Source: Verrucomicrobiales bacterium
GTDB taxonomy: Bacteria; Verrucomicrobiota; Verrucomicrobiia; Limisphaerales; UBA11320
NCBI GenBank assembly: GCA_003452185.1
Contig: DMJJ01000546.1
Coordinates: 1 to 18,188, forward strand
Direction: 5' to 3'
Length of the DNA stretch: 18,188 nucleotides
Position 1 is the stretch's first letter; every line of letters begins with the position of its first letter. Position numbers and translations under genes: made by a program. Below are positions 6,920 through 13,228 of the stretch, piece after piece. The notes beneath the pieces were generated by a model. It searched no databases. It saw nothing but the letters and a program-made list of their open reading frames with translations, and was not told where the DNA came from.

Positions 6920-9388
6920 TCAGGGCCCGGGTTGGGCGACACGGTAGTATTTGTAGGGAGCCTCCGCGTTTCCAAGGGTGAGAGTCAGCGGGACCGGCGT
7001 GTTGGTGAGAGCGCCCTCGGGACGCCAGGCCACCAGATCGACCGAGGACTCCACTTCCCAGAAGGAGCCTGGGTCGGCATCCAGCTCGGATCGGAACTGC
7101 CGGTCCCCCTCGATGCGCGCACCCCGAAGCGACGGTCGCCGGGCGATGATCCCAACCAGATCCTCCGCAAACTCAGGCACCGGAATCTGAAGGCGTCCCT
7201 GGCGCGTCGTTGCCTCGGTCTCGACAATCGGAACCCCGTTCGTCGGCTGGAACCACCGGATGCCATAGACCCCGGCAGGCCAGTTCGTCGCGGTCACGAA
7301 TCGCCCCGTCACAACGGGAGGCGCGGGGTTGGTGGCGTTGGCCGGCCAGTTGATCGACGGGGAGGCAACATAGAGCAGCGATTCGCTCCGCCCCTGGAGC
7401 CCCACGGCCACCAGGGCCGGCTGCCATCCACCCGGGTAGAGGGAAGGCCGAACTTTCTCGAGCCGGACCCAATCGAGAAAGAACCAGTCGGCACCCGTGT
7501 TGCGGATCTCCACCAAGTGCTTCCCTGCAGAGAGAGACGCCGGGATGTCGATGTTGTACTCGTTGGCGAAGGGATCGTATTTTCCATCCTTGTCGGGAAG
7601 GTTCGTGCTCAGCACCGAGACCCCATCGACGTAGAGGGCAAGCCGGGCCCCGGTGGAAACCGAGTTCACATGGGCCGTGATCCGGGCCCCGGCTTCAAGC
7701 CAGGCGCTCAGCTTGAACGGGGTGCGAAGGTCGGGATGGGCGGTTCCATGCACAAACCCGTCGAGTGAGGAGGCGGCCGAGGCCGCGCTGTCGGCATCGA
7801 CCACTGCCAGTTGTCCGGAGGGCATGGCACCCCAGGCCTGCGATGGGACGAGGGTGGCGGTGAAGCTCCCCGCCGTGGGCTGCGGATCCCCCACCGTCGT
7901 GGGGCGCTGGGGGACTCCCTCCACCTCCATGGGCGTCCAGGATCCCTCCCCCCAGTGCGTCCTGGAGAGGATGGATCGCAGCGATTGGTGGAGCACATAG
8001 ACGTTGTCGGCCTGCAGATCCTCCCACCACCACGACATCGCGGTGCCGGGCGTCCCGCCGATCGCCGCACCCCAGAGGGCCTGGCGGAACCCCCTCAGGT
8101 AAGGGTCTTCCTGGGCGCGCAGCCATCCCCGGAAATCCATGCCGAACTCCCCCACCAGCATCGGCTTCCCGTACGCCTTGCGCATCCGTGTGGCAATCGA
8201 GGCCAGGCCCGTCGCCGGGGTCACGGTGCCGTAGGAGTGAAACTGGCTGAAGTCGAGCGACGGAAGGGACCAGATGTCCGACCGGTCGCTGCTGCCTGTG
8301 AGGCTGGTGGTGACGAGGTGATGGAAGGGATCGTTCGTCTTGAGCCACGATCCAAGAACCCCGTGCCAGGCGGCGACATGGGCTGCATTGAGCGCGCCGT
8401 TGGCGGGATTGTAGACGTTGTCGATCTCATTGAAGAACTCCCAGGCCAGGAGATTGGGGCTGCTCGAATACCGGGCGATGAGATACCTCAGCCGCTTCTT
8501 GTACAGCGATTGGGCCGCGGCGCTCGTGAAGAAGTCATCAGGGGCGGTGCATGGGCCTGAGTTCGCCAGATTGTAGGGATTGAGTTTCCAGTTGTCGTTT
8601 CCCCCGAAGGTTGCGTCGGGTTGGGTGGCGAACATTCCGTGATACTCAAGGCAGAGCATGAGGTGGATTCCCTTCGACTCCGCGAGTTGAAGGACCCTGT
8701 CGAGCTGCCACGCCCGGTCGAGCCGGAAGCGGGTGAGCGTGGCCGGCTCGGACTCGATCCCGAACGCCCATGGAGCCATCCAGATCCGGGCGAAGTTTCC
8801 ACCTTCGGCCGCAAGCCGCGTGAACCAGGCATCGTAGTCGAAGGTGCCGGGGTTGTGATGCCAGCAGATGTTCGCCCCGATCAGCGGGAGGGGGCGGCCG
8901 TCGCCCGTCTGGAAGTAGCTCCGATCCGCATTGAGGCCGGTCGACCCGGAGTGGGCCGCCGGGCCGGGGGGCGCGACCTCAAGCCCGAGCTGGACGGGTG
9001 TTCCGGACTCCACCCCATTTGTGATGACGTGGAGGGTAAGCTGATGATGCCCTGCCTCGGAAGGCCAGAACCGGAGGCGCCATCCGGGGCTCCCCGAAGG
9101 GGTCAGGGCCTCGGACCCGTTGACGAGCGCCCGAGTGTAGGGTTGGTGCCAGAAGCCGGGGAGCGTGACGGTGCCGCCGGAGGGGGAGAGCAGGGTGCCG
9201 TCGACGCGGATCTGATCCGGGTCGAAGGGATTCGTAGTGGCCGGCGCCCCTGAAACCGCGAGCTCCAGCCGTGCCCCTGCCTGGGCGCTTCCTTGAAGTG
9301 TGACGGTAGGGGCCCCTGACAGCGCGAGGGGCACACTCATGAGGGTGAGCTCCAGCGCCAACGCCAGGGTCTGCAAACGCAAGGCCAT
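6920..9388 (-). CDS. Secreted clan GH-A (GH5-like) glycoside hydrolase with DUF5060-type N-terminal domain
   Basis: An 822-residue secreted glycosidase. A signal peptide (about 1-26, ending LALSGA) is followed by a DUF5060-like beta domain (about 27-140). The (beta/alpha)8 catalytic domain spans about 150-480: LIGANICWHH (169-178), FARIWMAPW (199-207), LLAWEFFNEID (313-323) with Glu321 as acid/base, QFHSYG (382-387) and MLVGEFGMD (410-418) with Glu414 as nucleophile. Residues about 555-650, with a KHLVEIRNTGADWFFLDWV strand pair, resemble a carbohydrate-binding beta-sandwich. The C-terminus (YKYYRVAQPGP) resembles ends common in large secreted PVC proteins. No clear SD precedes the ATG; a later ATG at residue 17 would lose the charged start of the signal peptide. 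It is convergent with the lyase-like gene, 86 bp apart. The substrate (a beta-mannan, beta-glucan or similar) is not determinable here. Confidence 0.85.
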   Translation of the reverse strand: MALRLQTLALALELTLMSVPLALSGAPTVTLQGSAQAGARLELAVSGAPATTNPFDPDQIRVDGTLLSPSGGTVTLPGFWHQPYTRALVNGSEALTPSGSPGWRLRFWPSEAGHHQLTLHVITNGVESGTPVQLGLEVAPPGPAAHSGSTGLNADRSYFQTGDGRPLPLIGANICWHHNPGTFDYDAWFTRLAAEGGNFARIWMAPWAFGIESEPATLTRFRLDRAWQLDRVLQLAESKGIHLMLCLEYHGMFATQPDATFGGNDNWKLNPYNLANSGPCTAPDDFFTSAAAQSLYKKRLRYLIARYSSSPNLLAWEFFNEIDNVYNPANGALNAAHVAAWHGVLGSWLKTNDPFHHLVTTSLTGSSDRSDIWSLPSLDFSQFHSYGTVTPATGLASIATRMRKAYGKPMLVGEFGMDFRGWLRAQEDPYLRGFRQALWGAAIGGTPGTAMSWWWEDLQADNVYVLHQSLRSILSRTHWGEGSWTPMEVEGVPQRPTTVGDPQPTAGSFTATLVPSQAWGAMPSGQLAVVDADSAASAASSLDGFVHGTAHPDLRTPFKLSAWLEAGARITAHVNSVSTGARLALYVDGVSVLSTNLPDKDGKYDPFANEYNIDIPASLSAGKHLVEIRNTGADWFFLDWVRLEKVRPSLYPGGWQPALVAVGLQGRSESLLYVASPSINWPANATNPAPPVVTGRFVTATNWPAGVYGIRWFQPTNGVPIVETEATTRQGRLQIPVPEFAEDLVGIIARRPSLRGARIEGDRQFRSELDADPGSFWEVESSVDLVAWRPEGALTNTPVPLTLTLGNAEAPYKYYRVAQPGP

Positions 9389-9468
9389 TGGATTAGGTTA
9401 CCCCGTGGCGGATGGGAGTCAAAATGGGAAACCGTGGATCCCCGCGATGGATCGGGCTGTCGTTCACC

Positions 9469-9500
9469 ATGGATGGGACCCGGATGGGCGCGGATGGGTG
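9469..9500. repeat. Three 10-nt tandem units carrying GGATGGG
   Basis: Upstream of the glycosidase, GGATGGG recurs at an exact 10-11 nt period (units near 9471, 9481 and 9491: GGATGGGACC, CGGATGGGCG, CGGATGGGTG). The core is GATGG in each. It sits in a 160-bp intergenic region with no gene. Function unknown; it looks like a short degenerate array of a small interspersed repeat. Confidence 0.6.
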
Positions 9501-9548
9501 GGCGTGACGGGAACGCTGCGGTGGTTCGCCGCTTTCGATTCGGTGGGG

Positions 9549-10157
9549 CTATCGCACCTCGAGGTGTTCGAGGACGAGGGCCCCCATCGCGACGGTGACC
9601 TTCCCGCCCGCCTTGATCTGAGCTTTTGGGTTGGGGAGCGGGAGGGCAAGGATCGAGCCGACGGTGTTGGGGTCGCCCTCCAGCAGGAAAGGTCCGGCGA
9701 CCGCCGGGTTCGCGACGAGGAAACGGGCGCCGGTTGACTCATCCAGCAGGCTGCCGACCCGGGTTCGCTGTTTCAGGATGTTTCCCGACCGTTGGACATC
9801 CTGCACCTTGTAGCGAAGCTCCAGGGCCGTTCCTCCCTCGGCCAGGAAGACCCCCTGGACCTCGATCCCAAAGCGCTGCTGCATCTCGGCCACCGACTGC
9901 GGAGCAGCCGGCATCGAGGGGGGCGCCGGGGCGGTGACGGCTGTGGGGCTGGGAAGGGCCTGCTCCGGAACGGGCGCCATTTCGGTGGCAGCGGGACTGG
10001 AGGGTTCGGCCGGGCTCCCGCCCGGTGGGGAATGGAGCCGGGGAATCACCACGAGAAGGATCGCCAGAAGCGCTGCCAGGCAGGTCGCCACGACGGACCA
10101 GCGCACCCCGCCAGGGGGGACCGCCGGATGGACCAGGGACGTATGGGGCGTGCTCAT
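9549..10157 (-). CDS. Membrane-anchored protein of unknown function in the metal cassette
   Basis: A 202-residue protein. After a short cytoplasmic N-terminus, residues 18-40 (VRWSVVATCLAALLAILLVV) form one membrane helix. A Pro/Ala/Ser-rich linker (about 41-88) leads to a periplasmic beta-rich domain (about 89-202) with QRFGIEVQGVFLAEGGTALE, LELRYKVQD, DESTGARFLVANP and a closing KVTVAMGALVLEHLEVR. I do not recognise a named family. The start at 10157 is chosen for its strong SD (AAGGAAAGGG just upstream). An alternative in-frame ATG at 10223 overlaps the adaptor stop as TGATG and would add 22 residues. It is the last gene of the same-strand run with the CusB-like adaptor, 65 bp downstream of it, so a role at the inner membrane with the adaptor is inferred. 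Confidence 0.75.
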   Translation of the reverse strand: MSTPHTSLVHPAVPPGGVRWSVVATCLAALLAILLVVIPRLHSPPGGSPAEPSSPAATEMAPVPEQALPSPTAVTAPAPPSMPAAPQSVAEMQQRFGIEVQGVFLAEGGTALELRYKVQDVQRSGNILKQRTRVGSLLDESTGARFLVANPAVAGPFLLEGDPNTVGSILALPLPNPKAQIKAGGKVTVAMGALVLEHLEVR

Positions 10158-10222
10158 TGGAATTCCCTTTCCTTCGATTGGTTTCTGTTTGGCGTTGGTT
10201 CCCTCCGCCACGGTGCGAGGCA

Positions 10223-12349
10223 TCAGGGCTGCGCCTCCTCGCCGCAGCGCAACATGGCCGCCCCAAAATAGGGGTTGCGGAGGGGGCCCGAACATTGAAC
10301 CCAAAGGCCCGGGCTTGGGGCCATCGGGCAGTGGTAGGCTTTGATTCCGGCGAGGGCGCCGCCCAGGGGGTGTGCCGACTGCGCGAGACGGGCAGCCGCG
10401 GAACCCAGCGGGAGAAAGGCCCTCCGGGCCTCCTTGAGGTCCTTGGCCGGGGGGAGGTCCTTCGTCCCGAGTATCGTGGCGACGAGGGAATGGAGTGGAT
10501 CCCCGGGGGTGATCTCCGCCCCGAGCGCTTTCGTGGCGCGGGGAAGCTCCGCGGCGCGGCGGTTGTAGTCCTCGAGGTTGTCGGCGGCGAGCGCATCACC
10601 AAGGCTGCCGGCCGTGGTGAGGAAGGCGAGCAGTGCGGGGTGGCCGCTGCTTCCACCCTGCAGCGACTGCTTGAGGACGGGGGCCGAGGTTGTCGGCACG
10701 GCTTCGTCGGTCCCGGAGGACTCGATCCGCGCCTGCGCGGCGGCCCGCATCTCCTGGCCGGCCGTCATCATCGCTTGTCCCTTGGTCATGCGGGCCTCGA
10801 TCATCCGGGCGATGCTCGCGCTCCGCCCCGCTGCCGCGGGGGAGCGGGTTGCGGGTGGCAGGGGTTGCCCATCCTCCCCGAGCTGGGCCTCAGGCGGGAT
10901 CGGCTTGGCCATCCAGGCGGGGGCGGCTGGGGCGGGGCGGCCCTCCGCTCCCCCCTCGGGTGGAAGGGGGGTGCGCACCCGCATCGGCGGACGGGCTGCG
11001 AGTGCCGGGGACTTCGGGGAGTCGGGGTCGGTGGGCCGAAGGCTCTCCACGGGAGGGGTGACCCTGGCCAGCACGGTGCGGGGCAGCTCCTCCCTGCCCG
11101 GGTCCCGCGATTCGGCGGCGGAGGTCAGGGTGCCTTCCTCCTGGGAGTCGGAAGGCTGGTTGAACTGGGCTTGCGCATCGATCAGGAGGTTGCCGGCGGT
11201 CACGACCCGGTCATTTTCCTTGAGTCCGTCGAGAACCTCCCAGAGGTCGTCCCCCTGGTGTCCGAGCCTCAGCCGGCGGCGCTCATAGGCACCGTCGCCC
11301 CGCTGGAGATAGGCGTAGGCGGTTCCTCCGGGAAAGAGGACCGCGTTGCGCGGGATGGCCAGCACCTGCGGGATCTCGACCGCGATGCGTCCCTCGGCGT
11401 ACATCCCGAGGTGGAGCAGGCGGCGGGGTTTGCCCTCCCCTTCCACGATCGGATTGGGGAGCTCGGCGCGGACCTTGGCCGTGCGGGTGGTGTCGTTCAC
11501 CGTGGGCTCGACGAGGGAAATCCGGGCCTGCAGGGGACTGCCGGAGAGAGCCGGGACCGAAACCTTCAGCCGCTGGCCCGGCTCGAGCCATCCGAGCTGC
11601 CCTTCATAGACGTCGAATCGGAACCAGAGCAGGGAGGGATCGACGATCGTAAGGAGCTTCTCCCCCTCCACCACGTATTGGCCGGCGAAGACATTCCGCT
11701 CGACCACCGTCCCGGATTGGGGCGCGGCGAGGTCGATGGTGTAGAGGTTTCCGAGGTTCGGATCCCGAGGGGCCCGGGGGGCGGCGGTGGCCATGTCGTT
11801 CGTGCCGTCGTGGGCCATGGGGCCGGAGCCGGGAGTGGGGCGCTGGGCGTACTGGCGTTTCACCGCGAGCTCCGGACTGTAGAAGCGGAGCATCCGTTGC
11901 CCCTCCTTGACCTCGGCCCCGACGCTCCCGACGTCGAGAGAGACCACGCGACCGGGAGCGGGGGCGGAGAAGATCGCCTTGCGGCTGTCGTCGGCTTCCA
12001 GGGTTCCAGCGACGCGGAGGGTGCGGACGAGGGTGCGGCGCTGCACCGGCTCGGTCTGGACGTTCAGAACGGTGATGTTGTTGGAGCTCAGCGAGACGAT
12101 CCCGCGCGGGGAGCCGAATCCTTTTTCCCCCTCGAGAATCGGGGTCAGGGCCATGTCGCAGATCGTGCAGCGACCGGGGCGCTCGGACTTGATCCACGGG
12201 TGCATGGAGTCCTGGTAGCAGACCACCTTGCGTGCCGCGGTGGCCGGGCGTCCCTCGCCCGCCGCCGGGGGCTTCAGGAAGGCCACGGCACTGGCGCAGA
12301 CCAGCAGCGCCGCCGTCACTATGATCAGATGGATTCGGTACGTCTTCAT
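10223..12349 (-). CDS. CusB/CzcB-like heavy-metal efflux RND periplasmic adaptor with metal-binding domains at both ends
   Basis: A 708-residue adaptor (membrane fusion protein), well above the roughly 400 residues of CusB. Domains: N-terminal membrane/signal helix (about 7-25); heavy-metal-binding domain with Cys44, MHP (49-51), Cys61, Cys64 and Met66; then the HlyD/CusB core (about 80-400) with NLGNLYTIDLAAPQSGTVVE, VEGEKLLTIVDPSLLWFRFD and LAIPRNAVLFPGG. A Pro/Ala-rich linker (about 400-515) and a Met-rich segment (Met516, 521, 527, 528, 534) follow. The C-terminus (about 560-702) resembles DUF3347, ending YHCPMAP (672-678), NPYFG (692-696), Met699 and Cys702. Start at 12349 is supported by AGGAA upstream. 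Such adaptors pass Cu(I)/Ag(I) to an RND pump; no pump or outer-membrane channel gene is adjacent. It lies 53 bp after the FKBP gene. Confidence 0.88.
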   Translation of the reverse strand: MKTYRIHLIIVTAALLVCASAVAFLKPPAAGEGRPATAARKVVCYQDSMHPWIKSERPGRCTICDMALTPILEGEKGFGSPRGIVSLSSNNITVLNVQTEPVQRRTLVRTLRVAGTLEADDSRKAIFSAPAPGRVVSLDVGSVGAEVKEGQRMLRFYSPELAVKRQYAQRPTPGSGPMAHDGTNDMATAAPRAPRDPNLGNLYTIDLAAPQSGTVVERNVFAGQYVVEGEKLLTIVDPSLLWFRFDVYEGQLGWLEPGQRLKVSVPALSGSPLQARISLVEPTVNDTTRTAKVRAELPNPIVEGEGKPRRLLHLGMYAEGRIAVEIPQVLAIPRNAVLFPGGTAYAYLQRGDGAYERRRLRLGHQGDDLWEVLDGLKENDRVVTAGNLLIDAQAQFNQPSDSQEEGTLTSAAESRDPGREELPRTVLARVTPPVESLRPTDPDSPKSPALAARPPMRVRTPLPPEGGAEGRPAPAAPAWMAKPIPPEAQLGEDGQPLPPATRSPAAAGRSASIARMIEARMTKGQAMMTAGQEMRAAAQARIESSGTDEAVPTTSAPVLKQSLQGGSSGHPALLAFLTTAGSLGDALAADNLEDYNRRAAELPRATKALGAEITPGDPLHSLVATILGTKDLPPAKDLKEARRAFLPLGSAAARLAQSAHPLGGALAGIKAYHCPMAPSPGLWVQCSGPLRNPYFGAAMLRCGEEAQP

Positions 12350-12402
12350 GTCCGTTCCTGTCGTTTCCTGCCCGTCGCTTCCCATGGTCGCAGGCTTCCG
12401 CC

Positions 12403-13110
12403 TCAGCGGATGCCGACGAGTTCCAGTTCGTAGATCAGCACCGCGCTGGCACCGGGGTCCCGCGGCGGGGGTCGCGACCCAACGGCCAGGGCCGGAGGGA
12501 GGAACAGCTGCCACTTCGACCCCGCCGGCATCATCCGAAGGGCCTCGCGCCATCCCGGCATCGTCGCGGCGATCTTCTGGATGGAGGGCTTGCCCAGCTT
12601 CTCGGAGCTGTCGAACTCGGTTCCATTGACAAAGGTCCCGCGCCAGCGGAGCTCGACCAGGTTGGTCTCTCCCGGCTTGGGCCCGGTGCCGGCGTTCAAA
12701 ATCTTGTATTGCAGGCCGCTGGGGAGGGCCACAACCCCTTCCTTGGCTTTATTCGACTCGAGGAAGGCGGTCGCCTCCCTCTGGCGCTCCTCGGAGGCCG
12801 CCTTGAGCAGTTTTGCCTGACGTTGCCGCAGGTCGGTCTGGTGCGCGGTCATGATCCGGCGGATGTCGTCGTCGCTCAGCAGGAGCTGTTTCTCCCCCAT
12901 CACGTCGTGGATGGCGCGCGCGATGATGTCGGGGTCGACATCGACGCTCAGGCGCTTGAGATTCTTGGCCACATCGACTCCGATCCCGTAGCTGAGCTTC
13001 TCCTTCTGGGTTTCGAGTTTGGCCGTGTCCGCCGCGATGGAGGTCATGGCGACCATGGCCGCAGCGGCGATGAGGGCACCGATTGAGAGGCGGGTTCCGT
13101 TGAGTTGCAT
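12403..13110 (-). CDS. Periplasmic FKBP-type peptidyl-prolyl cis-trans isomerase (FkpA/Mip-like)
   Basis: A 235-residue exported protein: signal peptide about 1-27, an FKBP_N-type helical dimerisation region (about 30-125, starting EKLSYGIGVDVAKN), and a C-terminal FKBP domain (about 127-235) with SGLQYKILNAGTGPKPGE, NGTEFDSSEKLGKP, PGWREALRMMPAGSKWQLFL and YELELVGI. Phe166-Asp167 and Trp187 of the pocket are kept, but two usual tyrosines are changed: HYTG is RWRG (Trp156) and LAYG is LAVG (Val210). Activity may therefore be reduced or its specificity altered. A strong AAGGAG (13116-13121) lies 5 nt before the ATG. Lying between the multicopper oxidase and the CusB-like gene, it is a plausible folding helper for the large secreted oxidase (inference). 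Confidence 0.9.
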   Translation of the reverse strand: MQLNGTRLSIGALIAAAAMVAMTSIAADTAKLETQKEKLSYGIGVDVAKNLKRLSVDVDPDIIARAIHDVMGEKQLLLSDDDIRRIMTAHQTDLRQRQAKLLKAASEERQREATAFLESNKAKEGVVALPSGLQYKILNAGTGPKPGETNLVELRWRGTFVNGTEFDSSEKLGKPSIQKIAATMPGWREALRMMPAGSKWQLFLPPALAVGSRPPPRDPGASAVLIYELELVGIR

Positions 13111-13131
13111 CGAGTCTCCTTGTTTTGGGAA

Positions 13132-13160
13132 GGCGGCTCCCCCGGTCCGGGGAAGCCGCC
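13132..13160 (-). other. GC-rich hairpin just ahead of the FKBP ribosome binding site
   Basis: GGCGGCT (13132-13138) pairs with AGCCGCC (13154-13160), and four further C-G pairs follow after one mismatch, leaving a 5-nt loop. On the minus-strand transcript it lies about 10 nt before the SD and has no U-run after it, so it is not a normal intrinsic terminator. It may act as an mRNA-processing or stability element between oxidase and FKBP genes. Confidence 0.55.
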
Positions 13161-13187
13161 AGATGATTTTTCCGGCCCCGCCCGGAG

Positions 13188-13210
13188 CCGGGCCCCGTGG
13201 GAGGGCCCGG
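13188..13210 (-). other. Perfect 8-bp hairpin after the multicopper oxidase stop
   Basis: CCGGGCCC (13188-13195) and GGGCCCGG (13203-13210) form a perfect stem with a 7-nt loop, 18 nt past the oxidase stop codon. On the minus strand the following bases are GC- and A-rich rather than U-rich. It may stabilise the 3' end of the oxidase message or reduce read-through into the FKBP gene. Confidence 0.5.
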
Positions 13211-13228
13211 CCCGGGGGGGTGTTGGGT

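Noticed and set aside
10025..12433. Long plus-strand open frame opposite the CusB-like adaptor
   Set aside because: It overlaps a clear adaptor gene on the other strand and shows no recognisable domain.
12350..12553. Longer N-terminus for the CusB-like adaptor (start at 12553)
   Set aside because: It would overlap the FKBP coding region; the ATG at 12349 has an SD and begins a normal signal/membrane segment.
13132..13171. Plus-strand intrinsic terminator (hairpin then TTTTT)
   Set aside because: No plus-strand gene ends here, and the T-run is separated from the stem by six bases.
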